Part shown: positions 1 through 11,540 of the stretch, one piece after another
How the letters are laid out: the number at the start of each line of letters is the position of its first letter
How positions within the stretch are numbered: position 1 is the first letter of the stretch
Assembly: GCA_032164245.1 (NCBI GenBank)
Contig: JAVMKO010000006.1
Location: 103,805,310 to 103,869,309 of the forward strand
Direction of reading: 5' to 3'
Length of the DNA stretch: 64,000 bases
Source of the DNA: Sternotherus odoratus
Taxonomy: Eukaryota > Chordata > Testudines > Kinosternidae
Program-made: the position numbers and the translations under genes
The notes under the pieces: generated by a model
Databases searched by the model: none
Seen by the model: only the letters and a program-made list of their open reading frames with translations
Told to the model about the DNA's origin: nothing

Positions 1-402
1 GCCTGACCTTAAAAACCTCTAAGGAAGGTGATTCCACCACCTCCCTAGGTAACCCATTCCAGTGCTTCACCACCCTACTAGGGAAATAGTGTTTCCTAAT
101 ATCCAATCTAAACCTTCCCAACTGCAACTTGAGACCATTACCCCTTGTTCGGTCATCTGGTGCCACTGAGAACAGTCTAGATCCATCCTCTTTAGAACCC
201 CCTTCCAGGTAGTTGAAAGCAGCTATCAAATCTCCCCTCAGTCTTCTCTTCTGAAGACTAAACAATCCCAGTTCCTCTCAGCCTCTCCTCATAAGTCATG
301 CGCTCCAGGCCCCTAATCATTTTTGTTGCCCTTCTCTGGACTCTTTCCAATTTTTTCACATCCTTCTTGTAGTGTGGGCCCCAAAACTGGACACAGTACT
401 CC
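1..402 (-). mobile_element. CR1 LINE 3' fragment (end of ORF2 and 3' part)
   Basis: Read on the minus strand this is the well-known turtle CR1 3' region. It runs from 'tggagtactgtgtcc' through the stretch specifying the RT C-terminal words YEERLRELG-like and LFSVVADDRT-like, to the 'accacctccctagag'-type end. It stops at the window edge, so its 3' tip is missing. It abuts a hAT-like transposase remnant at about 403, which suggests CR1 inserted there or truncated it. Confidence is high for CR1; the subfamily is not assigned. Confidence 0.9.
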
Positions 403-860
403 ATCAAGCATTCTCATGGCAATGAGCCTTTTCAGAACATTTTGTCAGTCAAGAGACTCTGATGCAATCTTCTCTTCATGCTGATCATTTATGGTGGCCT
501 TTAACCTTGTCTCATCTCAAGCTCTTTCCACCTGTGGAATGCTCTCTGTGATTTGCTGCCTTCTTATGGCATGCCAGATTTCTAGCCAGATTGTTCCAGT
601 CCTTTGTTTCTGTAGAACCCAGTGTGGCTGGAACATTAGAATGGAAGTGTTTACAACAAAAACAGTATGCAGCATTCTGGGGTTTTGAGTACATAGGCCA
701 TGGCCTCTCCACTTTGTCACCATTGGGGATTTCATGCCAGTCATGTGTTGGATGGAAAATTGTATTTTCATTGTCTTTGGGGAACATGAAATTTTTCGCT
801 TGTGGTGGCCCATGCAGTACAAGGAAGTCCCTCAGGCTACTGCTCCAGTGGGTTCACAGT
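403..860 (-). pseudogene. hAT-like transposase remnant with TTF/ZMYM-type zinc finger
   Basis: The minus-strand translation from about 860 down to 512 is open and carries the words LRDFLVLHGPP, RPWPMYSKPQNAAYCFCC and DWNNLARNLACH. This is the layout of the TTF-type (BED-like) zinc finger found before the hAT catalytic core in ZMYM1/ZMYM5-like proteins. Below 512 a shifted frame still reads the 'LKATINDQHEEK' and '[11 protein letters not shown]' type segments before CR1 begins. Only the N-terminal part is present, with frame breaks, so it is a relic. It could descend from a domesticated ZMYM-like gene rather than from the transposon itself. Confidence 0.6.
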
Positions 861-1399
861 CTTGGATCATGTAGACTTAAGGAACTAAACTCAGCAGCAG
901 CTGTTTCTTGCGCCTCCACCGCACCCTTCTCTGATCTACACTCTTCTTCAGGAATGTGCCTGGTTACATCCATTTGAGATGGAGGTATGGATGCTGCAGT
1001 AGTGGCCAGGTCACCAAACTCGGACTAACTGGAAGATCAGGCATCTCCTCACCACTCACATCCCCACTGGGGCCGGAAGGCTCACCGTGAACATTGGTCT
1101 CTATGTCTCTCAGGAGAGCTTCTTCCTGCTGAGATAAAGAAAAGCAAATGAAGCTTTTGTCTTTTTCTGAATGCTGCCCCAGAGGGGCGTTTTCTTCTTT
1201 CCCTCATGACGGCTGTTCTCTGCCAGCTCTAGTGGCTCTCAACACTCAGTTGAGGGGGATAAATAAGCAGGCTGGTAGCAGGGCCTGAGTGAGGGAAGAT
1301 ATCAGCATCTTAAGGGCCTAACTGACTCCTACTACTTCAGTTGACTGACTCTTCTCCTCAAGTGGGTTCAGGGAAGCAGCAGGAAACAGGAAGTTCCTT
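861..1399. other. Non-coding stretch, nothing recognised
   Basis: No open frame with family resemblance, no repeat arm and no convincing splice pair was seen here. The segment ends where the duplicated 1.1-kb block begins. Confidence 0.4.
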
Positions 1400-2470
1400 G
1401 AGAAGCTGGTGTTGATTACTCCAGGATCTGGGGGTGCTGGAGAGGTACATAAGAGGCTCCCCCTACTCTCTCTCCCTGCATCTCCTGCTGCTTTCTGTTA
1501 TTCCCCCTCATCTTTTCTCCTGCCTGTTCTGTCTCTTGTGCCCTCCTTCCTTCATCCCAGCCCTCCACCATCTCTGCACATCTGGAGCAGAGAGAAGACA
1601 TCTGCACCAGCACCAGACAGTTTTCTACACTCTGGGTCCTAGTGGCACCCCCCACAGTCTGGCACCTGAGGGGTCTCTGCAGAGGGTCCCTTCTACAGCG
1701 CCGATAATGGGAGGAGGTTTGGCCTTGTGATGTGAGGGCCGGGTCTGAGAATCAGGACTCCTGGGGTCTGTGACTCTGGAAGGGGGCGTGGTCTAGTGGG
1801 TGGAGCTGGATTGGTTGACAATGAGGGGGAGGGGCTTGTGCTCAAGGACCCTGGTTCAATCCCCACCAATTCCTGTGGTGTCCACATGTGGTCATGACTT
1901 TACTTACCCATCAGTGTAGGTTGTTTATCCTGTTCCTGGACATGTGGAACATCTGCTGCTGGTCATCCCTGAGATGTAAGTCCTTCATGCACACAAGGAC
2001 ATTGCGTATCAAGGTCAATCCAGCAGCTCCCATCCGGTCTTCACCTCCACAATGGAGGGCTAGCCCGAGCCTGACCAGAGAAAGACAGGGGGGTGTTCTT
2101 CAGGGGAATCCACTGGATCTCCCATCCCCCCTGCTCCACCTCACATCCTGGCATGGAAGGGTTTTCCAAAGATACCACTCATCTGGGACATACAAAGAAA
2201 CTAAGATGAGGTTGACTAGTTCTAAGGGAAGAACAGATTTCTCCCCTGCTCTAGAGAGATTCCCATAGGAAAAGTCTCTGATGGTGGGGTGGGGGCAATG
2301 CAAGCCCTCAGCCCCTTGCATGGCAGAAAATCAGGACTTGGGGAGTTAAGGGGTGTCTCTGTCCTGCTGCAGGGAGGAGACCTGCAGAGCAGAAAGGGCA
2401 CTAGTGGCATTGTGGGAAAGAAAGTGACTTCTACCTGGGAAGGCGGCTGAAGCTTCTTGCCGACATTAGA
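1400..2470. repeat. 1.1-kb duplicated segment, copy A
   Basis: This block aligns end to end with 37717-38822, from 'gagaagctggtgttgat' to 'cttgccgacattaga', with scattered substitutions and small indels such as a longer G run in copy B. It contains a tRNA-like stretch near 1790-1860 (A-box-like 'ggtctagtggg', B-box-like 'ggttcaatcc') and the exon-like segment at 1908-2070. The two copies lie in the same orientation 36 kb apart. It may be a segmental duplication or two copies of a dispersed gene-derived repeat. Confidence 0.8.
1908..2070 (-). CDS. Exon-like segment of an unrecognised gene (terminal coding exon, copy A)
   Basis: On the minus strand a good acceptor (tttctctggtcag) precedes an open frame containing CGGEDRMGAAGLTLIRNV and DLHLRDDQQQMFHM, which ends with a stop at 1913-1911. 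Three bases after the stop is a consensus donor (GG|gtaagta), so the stop would sit in a non-final exon. The same frame, acceptor, stop and donor are kept in the duplicate at 38229-38391. I do not recognise the protein. Conservation of the frame between copies is the only support for coding; a recent duplication would keep it without selection. Confidence 0.3.
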
Positions 2471-2505
2471 GTCCGAGTCCTTACGCCTCCTGTGGGGTAC
2501 CTTTC
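2435..2505 (-). CDS. Exon-like segment, basic tail (unrecognised gene)
   Basis: The minus strand shows an acceptor (ttttattcctag) followed by 71 bases ending in CCCAG|gtaga. One frame is open and reads a basic, polar peptide (KVPHRRRKDSDSNVGKK, then LQPPSQ), the style of a cytoplasmic or nuclear tail. It lies upstream, in the minus sense, of the exon at 1908-2070, so the two could belong to one transcript. Copy B of the duplication keeps only the 3' part of this segment. The call rests on splice signals alone. Confidence 0.25.
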
Positions 2506-2509
2506 CTAG

Positions 2510-4110
2510 GAATAAAATAGGGACAAAACACCGAGTCCCAGGTCTGGGATCCAGGGAAAAGATTTGATCTCAGCCAGGCTACGTACAAGGAACCTGATGT
2601 TTGTCCCAAGAGCCACAATTCTCCAGATGAGGTTTTCTTCCCCATTTGCTGTCAGGTTATCTACTCACAGTATTCATTGGTTTGCTTTGCCGTGTTTCCA
2701 CTCTCTGCATCTGTTCAGTGGTTTAAGTCTCTGCATCATTGAAGCACCAGTCCCGGGAGCAATACAGGGATAAATCCCCATGGTTCTTTCCCACTAGAAC
2801 CACATCCGAAAATAAAAAGGCCTTCAGCCAATTATTTCCTTACACTTTGAATGGGCAAAATTCAGCCCTGTGTAGCCAGCCAAGGTGAGGTATGTGAATC
2901 ACAGTGGGTTTAAATGGCACTTCACTGCACAGGGGCTGTGAGACTTCAGGGGTACAGTTTTCATCCTGGGTTGGAACAGCCAGCGGGAATCCTGTGAGGT
3001 ACAGAGCAGAGAGAGGTTTGGGCCACAAAGTTCCCCTCAGAGGCGGACCTTCTGCAGACTTTTGGGATGATTGTGGCCAGCCCTGGTTCAGAGCTTCCAT
3101 GTCTTCTCCACCGGTGATTTTCTAGCAGAGTTGATCTGAAGTAGCTGAACTTTTCAGGCCTTGCCCCCACCTCCGACAGCCCTTGTACCCCACCATTGCC
3201 CTCTAACAGCCCCCATCCCTTCTCTTGATCCCTGCCAAACCCAAATACAGAGCCCAGCTCACGCTCCCCCTCTCTTAGACCCTCTCCTTACACCATCCTT
3301 CCTTACCTTTGACAGACTGATCACTGGGCCCTTCCCCGGCTCCTGGAGGAATCGTGGCTCCTCAGGACAACCTGGGAATGGGTGGTTCCTACCTCCGTGT
3401 GGGGTTTTCTATCTAAGCCTCACTGAGAGCCAGCACTTCTTGATTTCACAGGATGAGGTCCTGGCTCCCCAAGCTGGCCAGCTGCAGGCTGCATTGCTGT
3501 AGGCGACATGGACAGATCCCAGAGCCTGGAAGACAGAGGGGCGAGTAAACCCCTGTTCATTTCCCTTTCAGAGCCCCCTTCGAAGATGGGCCAAGAGGGG
3601 AGGGGAGGACGAAGGGCAGAAAGTGAAGCTGCCTCTATGGGGAGGGTCCCTCCTGTAGAACCCAGGCCAGTTCCCAGCTCTGCCCCCCATTGCTAGGTGT
3701 GACCTTGGAGAGGTCACTTCATCACCTTCATTCCCCCATTTTACAGACAGGGTTCTAGTCCCTCCTCCCCCACCAGGAGGGGAAGGCAGGAGAGTCCCAT
3801 TGTTGGCGAGGGGCTCGGATCCTCTGGGCACGGATTGTGCCACAGTGAGGGAAGGGACCCAGAATTTGCTCCCGAGAGCCAGGGGAGGAGGATGGGATCA
3901 GAAGGTCAGCAAAGGGGGATGGGTCAGGAACTGCTGCCACAGACAAGGACTCAGGGATTCGGTCGGTGCCAGGGGCTTTGTACCTCCCTTCAGCAAATGA
4001 CTTCCCTCTTATCATCAGCAGGCCGTAGACTATCTCAGCTCCTTCCCAGTGTCCTGAAGGGGACTCCCATCGCTCTTCTGGAATGGGCTGGATTCCTTGA
4101 CCCAGGTCAA
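2510..4110. other. Non-coding or unassigned
   Basis: G+C-rich, with short open frames on both strands but no family motif. A donor-like GAG|gtaggaa occurs on the minus strand near 3390. Nothing here can be named. Confidence 0.3.
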
Positions 4111-4114
4111 TAGC

Positions 4115-5190
4115 TGGGAAGTTCAGAGAGGCCATTTGTAGTGTGGCCTGAAATCAGTGGGACATCTATAGGTAACAAAATGAAGGTGTCATTGGCCTTT
4201 GCAAATCCAGAACTGATCTGTCCTCTCAATCGACGGTTCACATTCACCAGGGGATGAAGCGCGCCATCATGTGGCCATTTGATTCTGTAAAATTCCTGGC
4301 CTTGGTGGCCCATGGCCAGAGCAGGGTCTCCAGAGGCCTGAGAGGCCAAGGAGTTTGGTGTGTGGCGCCTTGGTGAAAGCGCAGAAGTCACGTCAGTCAA
4401 GAGAAGTCTGAATTTCAGCCCACATCTGGCACCACCAAATGAAGCAGGCCCTGGTGGTCACAGTGGATGCGCCTACTTCCAGGAGGAATGCTGAGCTTCC
4501 AGATAGGTGCAGTGGTGAAGGCAATTCTGAGCTGTTTGCAGGCTTGTTGGATCTTGGGCGACCAAATGAATGCGGCCGTTATGTGGAGGAGAGCTCTCCG
4601 GGCCCTGAGAACCCTGGGCCGAAGCAGCAGGGAAGCTGGGGAAGTCTAGGAAGCGCTGTCTTCTTGAGGACTTCAAACTTGGTCCCATCTAGGAATGGCC
4701 TCCACTTTATGTGGATCACTCGTCACATCTTCTGAGGAGAGGATGTACCCCCAATGCCCCGTGGAGAGTTGGCCGGAGGTACGCTTTTCCAATTCTGCTG
4801 CCGAAACCTCTCCAGGTTCGGGTGTGGTGCGCGTGCTGCTCTGGGTTCTCCAAAAAGAGAAGTCTGTCACCTGAACAGATGACACGGTGTGGATTCCAAA
4901 GATCAGCAAATACATCTCTGATGAAGTGTGGCAAGGGCAGGGGACCGTTAGTGAGCTCACATGCCATATCAGACAGTTAAAATGTCCATAGTGTGTTTTG
5001 AAATCTATCTTCCATTTGTCCTCTGCCCAGATGAGTGTTAGAATGGAAATCCTCCCAGATGAAGTTTGATGAACAACGTGGCAGATTTCCTGCGAGCCAA
5101 CCATGGGGGGATTCAGAGCAGGGGGTAAAGGTTCCAAACAATCATTTTTTTCAGGAGCTGATTGTCTAATGAGAGTCCCACATTTCATCT
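4115..5190 (-). pseudogene. Ty3/gypsy-like RT/RNase H relic
   Basis: Across several minus-strand frames the order of words follows the end of a Ty3/gypsy reverse transcriptase and the start of RNase H. It reads GYILSSEDVTSDPHKVEAI (the 'GxxxSxxGxxxDPxKVxAI' hinge), then an RRQRFLDFPSF-like piece (the 'FLGFxxFYRRF' position). Next is a frame containing AFLLEVGAST, which fits the RNase H start 'PFxxExDAS'. Frameshifts separate the pieces and the first catalytic Asp of RNase H is changed. It is a long-dead copy; no LTR or polyprotein start was found beside it. Confidence 0.45.
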
Positions 5191-5214
5191 TCCCAAAAAG
5201 GGCCTGGGCACCTG

Positions 5215-5850
5215 TGGGAAACGTTTATTGGCTCGTAAACTCCTAGATCCGGTTTTCAGGACTGTACGCAGGGACAGCCTTAATTCCACTTACGTGCGGA
5301 GCGCCTGCTTTCTTGCAAAAGGTTGCACCACCTAATGTCACCACCTAATGTCACGTGCTGCATCTGATAACCATGGGCCCAGGGGTTGGAGCGCAGGTCG
5401 CAGCGAGGTGCAGGATTGGGCCCAGGCTAAACGTGGTGCCAATATCAAGGTCCAGGGTCAACACTGAGGTCCGAGTCCATCGACAAAGCCGGAGCAGAAC
5501 CAGAGCCAGAGTCTAAGTCCTGGCCAGAAGTCGTTACCGGGTAGTCAGAGACGAAAGATCTGCCAAGTTGATGTCCAAAAGGGAGTCAAGATACAGGCCG
5601 AGGGTCAAAACCAGGTAGTCCAAGTCCATGTGGTTGGGGAGGATCAGGAGGAGAAGGAGATGCGGGAGCAGGTCGGTGGAGGGTCAGGAGCAGGGCTCCA
5701 GCAGGGCAAGGAGGATACGGAGGCAGGGTGGGGAGCCAATACGTGGAGCCAAGAAGGGTAAAGCCAAAGTCATAAACGGAGTCCATAGCCGAGGGTCAAA
5801 CCAGTGTCGATAGTGAGGAGGGCAGGGCAGGGCAGGGCAGGGCGGTGCAT
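5215..5850. repeat. Degenerate 'aggtcaagtcc'-style repeat and (ggcag)n
   Basis: About 5380-5800 is built of loosely repeated 'gggtca', 'gtccaagtcc' and 'agagccagagtc' words. It ends in a pure run of the pentamer gggca at about 5820-5843. No coding content is supported. Confidence 0.4.
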
Positions 5851-8800
5851 GCTGGCGGGAACCAGGATGATGGCAGGTTCTCCGCGGCACTGCCCAGCTG
5901 GAGCCCGAGAGACTCTTCATCAGGGGACTCCCGGCCTAGGAATAAAAGGAGAGCAGGATGGCAAAGATGTCTCTGACCCTGGGGTCCAGGCCAAGGGGAG
6001 CTCCCACCCCGACATTGTGCCAGGGCCCCATCACCCTCCCAGTTCATTTCACACTCAGAGACCCCCTTGCCGGAGGGGAGAATAAAGGGCAGGAAGCGAA
6101 GGTGCCCATGGGGGAAAGGGATTAGCCTGGGACCCAGTCCAGTTCCCAGATCTATCCCCAGGATTGTGTGACCAGGATCACAGCCCTTCCTCTGTGTCTC
6201 AGATCCCACTTGCCAGATGGGACGGATCCTTCCCTGCCCCAAGCTGCTAGGGGGGAGTATCATTCCTGGCTGGGAAGGGTTCAGATACCAGATGGGTGGC
6301 TTTGGCCCCAGGTGGGGGATGGTCAGACATTCACTGACACGGGCCATGGGGAGGTCTGAGCTGTGATGACAGGGGAGGGGCTCCAAGTGGGGCCACCCCT
6401 CCCAGACTGCAGTGGCTATTGAAGATAACCCCTGGCTCTGCGGATTTATTTCTGGGCCAGCCCCACGGCCCTGACAGCCTGATGCTTCCGAAACTGGCCT
6501 CTGGACACGGGGGCAGGGACTGTATGTGGCCTGGCCCCAGCTCCGGGGGTCGGGGTGAGGCAGGGTGGTGAGAGCGAGGAGCTCGGCCTGGATTTCTCTC
6601 AGTGCTGTGGGGTTTATGTCCACCCCACCCCCAGCCCTTCTCCCCCAGGCCCAGTGAGAGAGCAGTACCTGTGTCTGTTCTTGGGAGGTGTTGGGAAGGG
6701 GAGTTGGTGGAGAGGAGTCACGGCGCACAGTCCCTGCAGCGCTTCAGGGACCTGGCGCAAGCACCGGAGGTAGAACACGGTGTAACGTCCCCCTCCTGCC
6801 AGGGAACACGGGTCACTCAGAGACTCGGACACCCATGGCAACGAAGGGCATTAACGGCACCAGGAGCCAGCACATTTCCATCCCACCCCTCCCCATCTCT
6901 GAGGGATGGATTCCCCCACCCAACCCCTGAGCCGAGATCTTGTCTCTCGTCTAGTGTCCTCCAGCCCCACTCCCACCATAGTGGAACAAACTCCTGCCCC
7001 CTTCCTCTCAGCCCCCATGAGAGCTGTTCTACCTCCCAACTGAGCTGGGGATTCAGCTCCACTCCCCAGAATCCCCTCAGGCGCCTGTTTCCCCTCCAGC
7101 TGAGGGGCTGGGAGGCTCTGGACAGTAGTGCTGTGGGGGGCGAGGAACAGGGACCCCCCTGTCGTCATGGTGACGCTGTGGACAGTAGCTCCAGGGAATG
7201 GGGCACTGGAGCAGCCTCTGCTGACTGACTCCTCCAGTTCTCCCGGAGCAGGGGGTGGCTGGGATAACAGGATACTAGGGCCCTAGGAACCGGCCTGAGG
7301 CCCGGAGGGGTATGAAAGGCTCACAGTGGTCGTTAGGGGAGTTAGCAGCCCCTAGCGTGAGCCATGGCGGCGTGTCGTGTTGATGTGTTAGGAAATAGCC
7401 GTGCTGGGGAGCTGGGTCTGCTCTGCTCTGAGCTGCTCAGGGGAAAAGCTGGCACCCACCAATGGCACCTGCCCGGGTTCATCCTCTCCTTGCTCCCAGG
7501 TCAGCGCATGGGGATGGGATGGGAGTGACTATCAAAGACCTGGAGGTGAAAGGCCCTGGGGGTCCCTCCCCAATTGATCCTTCATTGGTTACCTCATCCC
7601 GATCAGCTGGCCGGCTTCCCCTAGGATGGAATAGGTCAGAACCAGCCCAGCCTGGCTGACACGTGTCTGGGGTTTGTGTATGGCCAGAAGCACCACGTGG
7701 AGGAAAGATCTTCTCTGGCCTTCTGTGAAGCTCTCTCCAAAGACCTAAAACCAACCCAGGATCCTCGGCCTCTCGCAGCTGAACCCTGTGAGCTGGAAAT
7801 AAGTAGCACTCACTGCAGGAGGAGACACCTCCACACCTGAGCTGTAGCAATGCACTGGCAGTGTGTCCTTACCTCCCCCACCCTGGTCCTGTTCCTATAG
7901 CCCAGGCACTCGGTGTCCTGGGACCTGTCCCAACACCACAGCTTGCCCGTCTCGGAGATGTTCAGCCTTGGGGGAGAGACACACACCCATTGCAGAGGTT
8001 TGGCATCTGGTTTCAGTGCCTGTTTCCTTCCGTTCCCTTTGCTGGGTGCACGCTGGCTGCGCTCCTCATAGCATCCACGGCCCAATGGAATCTCAGCGTC
8101 CGCACCAGGTGGTTTAGCACCTGAAGGAGGATTTGTCTCATTCTTTACAGTAATCAAATGACCCTTATGGTCACTGTGCTCTCGGAGTGGGCGCCTGTTA
8201 ATGGTGGCGTCTAATACTGAGAACCCCCCCACACCCACTGATGTGACGATCTGGCCCCAGATACCCAACTGGTGACATCCTACAAGGTTTGTGTCTGTCC
8301 CCTGTGGTCCCTGCTCCTGCCCTCGTGATAGGCTCTTTCCTTCTACGTGTCTCAAAAGCTCCATTCCCATCCGCTCACCAGCCGGCAGCCCCATGGGTGG
8401 GCTGATTTCCCTGGGCTGGGGGAAAGAGCCTGGCTCTGAGATAAAGCAGCCAATTTCCCTGGTGCTTCATTCTCTTCCCTTCTTCCTGAATTAGGGAGAA
8501 GAGTGTGAATCATCATCTAAGCTGGGGTCGGTCTCAGAGGAGGGGGCTTTTCTTTAGGGTCCCATTGTCTAGCAATGGGAGGGACAAAGCGGGGGCCTTG
8601 TTTCCATTGGGGTCCCTTTGCCCCACTGGCAGTCTCCCTTCAGCTCTCCTGCTCCCCTGGGCCAGAGCTCTGCTCCCATCCATAGGAGGCACTGGGGGAG
8701 CTTGGAGCAAAAGGGACCAGGGCAAGGGCCCTCTATGAGCAGTCGCTGCCAGTCTGCTCCAGAATAACAAGGGCCCTGAGGCCGGGCACGACTCTGCCAG

Positions 8801-9040
8801 CCAGTGGCCTATGGAACATGGCAGCCCTTATGACCCAGGGGGAAGAGGAACTTGACTCAAGCATGGCTGAGGCTCAGTTCTGACTCTGCCTCCCACCGGG
8901 GCGCCTCAGCGCATAGGCTGTCAGAGCCAGCCCTGCCGATGCAGGGTGCTGGGGTCAAAGGTAACTTACGTCAAATCTGGGGAGGGAGGTGGCAAATCGG
9001 AGCAAGTCAGCGCTGCTCCATATGGCCCTCACTCCCTCCG
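5851..9040. other. Unassigned G+C-rich stretch
   Basis: Long open frames occur on the minus strand (5796-6728) but reflect base composition. One weak exon candidate lies just below 5938 on the minus strand: acceptor ttttattcctag, then a frame reading GRESPDEESLGLQLGSAA. No other support was found. A short hairpin at 7318-7363 is listed separately. Confidence 0.3.
7318..7363. other. 46-base perfect-stem hairpin
   Basis: GGCTCAC pairs with GTGAGCC and, inside that, TAGGGG pairs with CCCCTA around an 8-9 base loop. Function is unknown. A chance hairpin in G+C-rich DNA is the default reading. Confidence 0.4.
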
Positions 9041-9043
9041 GAG

Positions 9044-9167
9044 TAGGGTGACCAGATGTCCTGATTTTATAGGGACAGTCCCGATTTTGGGGTCTTTTTC
9101 TTATATAGACTCCTATTACCCCCCAACCCCTGTCCCGATTTTTCACACTTGCTGTCTGGTCACCCTA
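9044..9167 (+). mobile_element. 124-bp hAT-type MITE (TAGGGTGACCAGA termini), copy 1
   Basis: The element has terminal inverted repeats TAGGGTGACCAGA and TCTGGTCACCCTA. It is flanked by 8-base target duplications with one mismatch (ctccggag at 9036-9043, ctcctgag at 9168-9175). The interior is the familiar 'gtcctgattttataggg / tgtcccgatttttcac' non-coding sequence. A second copy of identical length is at 43306-43429 in the opposite orientation. The 8-base duplications point to hAT mobilisation in trans; the element codes for nothing. Confidence 0.85.
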
Positions 9168-9204
9168 CTCCTGAGTGTTTTTGGAGTGGAGCCAGAAATG
9201 GATG

Positions 9205-9858
9205 TGTAACGGGGTCCACACTCACCCCTGCGGCGCCTCCCGCTGGTCGTCTGGGGAATCAGCTCCTTCAGCGTCCAGAGCGCCCTCCGCAGGTTGATGC
9301 CCCGCTCCTTTGCTGGCCCCGTGTCCCTCCCAGACCCCGGTGCCCTCCAACTGTGGGTGCTGCACCTCTGCAGTACCCCCTTTGGTGTGAGGGTCTCCCC
9401 TCCCCGGGGGAACCCTCTACCCGCTATCCCCACCTCGCCTCAGAGTGTGCCACTGTCAGTCACCACTTGCCCCCGCTCACTGGGGCAGACTGCAGTATCA
9501 TGGCTTCTCATCACAGGCAAGGAGGGTTGGCCTGCTGCTGCTATCTCCAGCCCTGGGCCACCCCCTGCACCCCTAGGACCCCTGGTGGGGCCTCCCCCTA
9601 GGCCCTGCAGCCTGGGGCTCTCAGCTAGAGCCTGCCCAGCTCCCTCTGCCCTGCCCCAGCTCTGCCCTAACCCAGGTAACCGGCTTCAGCTCCTGTAGCT
9701 AGGCCTGTCTCCCTCTGAATGCAGAGGAGACTGTTTTCTAGGCTCCTGCCTCCCAGCCTTTATACTCTGGCCTGAGTTTGGGGCGTGGCCGCCCAGCTGG
9801 GCCTAATGCCCAATCAGGCCTGAAAGCCCTGCTGGCTCCCAGCCTTAACCCCCTCCTT
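9205..9858 (+). mobile_element. Solo LTR, left part (interrupted)
   Basis: The LTR begins TGTAACGGGGTCC and, after the LINE array that interrupts it, finishes at 14904 with ...CCGCCACA. The five bases before it (ggatg, 9200-9204) are repeated exactly after it (ggatg, 14905-14909), which is a clean 5-bp target duplication around a TG...CA element. Rejoined, it is about 726 bp. A TATA-like 'tttatactc' lies near 9760. A related, more diverged copy is at about 42050-42640. No internal retroelement genes belong to it, so it is a solo LTR, probably of a Ty3/gypsy-type or ERV-type element (5-bp duplications fit either). Confidence 0.75.
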
Positions 9859-11512
9859 CTCTATTTGGTTACCCAAGAAGTGGGTGGGCCTAGGCCTGCC
9901 CATAACTAAAGTCCCTCCCCCAGCCTGGCGGGAGGGACACTAGGCCCGGGGGCAACTAAATACGGGGGGCAACTAATGAAAAAAGGCAGGGGAGTGCGTG
10001 AAGGTCATAGGTTCAAAACAAGGGTACAGGATGGGGACACCGAGCAGAGAACCCCACATAGCGCCCACTGCTCCGCGAAACTATCGAGGGAGCCAGTGGA
10101 CGCTGCCCAGTGGAACTCTGCCCGGATGCATGACTGGAGAAGTGACCTGAGGTAGGCCCCACAGTCGCAGTGTACCCCCTCGTCTAGCATCCTCCTCCTG
10201 GTCTTATAGATGGCGACTTTAGCAAGCGCCAGGAGCAGGTTGACGAGGAGGTCTCGCGATTTTGTGGGGCCACGGATAGGGTGCCCAAAAAGAAAAAGGT
10301 GAGGGGAAAAGTGCAGCCAGAACCTCAATAGGAGGTTCTGGAGGAGCCGGAATAGGGGCTGCAGCCTGGCGCACTCTAGATAGGCATGCACCAGGTCCTC
10401 CCTCATGCCGCAGAAAGGACAGGTGTCGGGCACGGGGAGGAACCGCGCCAAGTACACGCCCATGCTCACGGCTCCGTGAAGGAGCCGCCAACTAATATCC
10501 CCGGCGGGCCGTGGGATCAAGGTGGAATAGAAGCTGGCCCACTGGGGCTTCTCACCCTCCTCCGGTATTAGGTAGTCCCGCCACTTGGTATCGGGGTGGG
10601 ATGCGAGGGTGAGGAGATGAATCGTGTGGAGCATGAGCATGTATAGCTGCTTCCTCGGCGTGGTTCGAAACGAGACCGGCTGCAAGGTGTGCAGCCGGTT
10701 CGGGTGTGGGAGTGGAGAGGCCAGGAGGGCTCACGAAGCCGGGGCCCAAGTACCAATTCCGGAGGGCCCGGGGTGAGGGGTGGGCGGGGAGTACCCTCTC
10801 GCAGGACTCACTGCAGGAAACCGAGAGAGGCGGGAGGCAGAGCGGTCCTCACCTCCCGGAGTACGGGCAGGGGGGTCACAAGGGTGGAGAGCCCCATGCG
10901 CTGAGCGAGCGCACGGGGATCCGCCCAGTCCCCCCCGTCGTAGTCCAGGAGGTCTCCGACTTTGGTGATTTCTGCCAGGACCAACCTCCGGCGCACCGAG
11001 GGAGACTCCGCCACCTGCACATGGAGGGTCGGATTGTGAAGCAGGGGCTCCGCGAGGAGATCCTCTCCTTCGGTGGCCACAAAGGACCTGGTCGCCCCGA
11101 AGAGCTTCCAGGTCCGGAGGAGGTCCTGGTAGAAGGCCGGAAGCTCCGAGAGGTCTCGCGGAAGACCTCCCCGTTGGAGAAAAAAGAGCTGCCGGTCATA
11201 TCGAAGCCCCCGGAGGCGGCGGAGGAAGACGTGCGCCAATGGTCTCCATGCCGGACTACCAGCACCATAAAGGAGTCTCTGCAGGGCCTGGAGGCGGAAG
11301 ACATGGACCTGGCTGCGCAAGCAGACCAGGCCCTGCCCTCCTTCTGCCAGGGGAAGACTCAGGACCCCTGCAGAGACCCAGTGCAGTCCTGGCCAGAAAA
11401 CCCCCAGGGCGAGCCTCTGGAGTCCGGCCAGGATCCCCGGGGCCGGGCTCAGGGTGTTGAGCCGGTGCCAGAGCATGGACAGGACCAGCTGATTTAACAC
11501 CAGCGCCCTCCC
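9859..11512 (-). mobile_element. Tx1-like LINE, 5'-truncated, array unit 1
   Basis: Minus-strand translation gives the C-terminal part of a Tx1/L1-type ORF2. It starts at about 11500 (LNQLVLSMLWHRLNTLSPAP) and runs through the thumb-like region (GGQGLVCLRSQVHVF). The zinc-knuckle-like end (VPDTCPFCGMREDLVHAYLECA) follows, with the stop at 10005. The 3' UTR runs down to 9859. This unit keeps 32 bases (just after 11110) that units 2 and 3 have lost, so its first ORF (10808-11500) is longer. A stop at 10808 and a frameshift before 10685 break the frame. No RT catalytic core remains, since truncation lies downstream of it. Confidence 0.8.
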
Positions 11513-11540
11513 GCTGGCTCCCAGCCTTAACCCCCTCCTT

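Noticed and set aside
1790..1862. Possible tRNA gene (A-box and B-box words)
   Set aside because: No cloverleaf or anticodon stem can be drawn and the same sequence recurs in the duplicate; it is SINE-derived.
5796..6728. 310-codon minus-strand frame
   Set aside because: No motif, Pro/Gly/Ser-biased composition typical of G+C-rich non-coding DNA; only a small exon candidate at its lower end has a splice signal.
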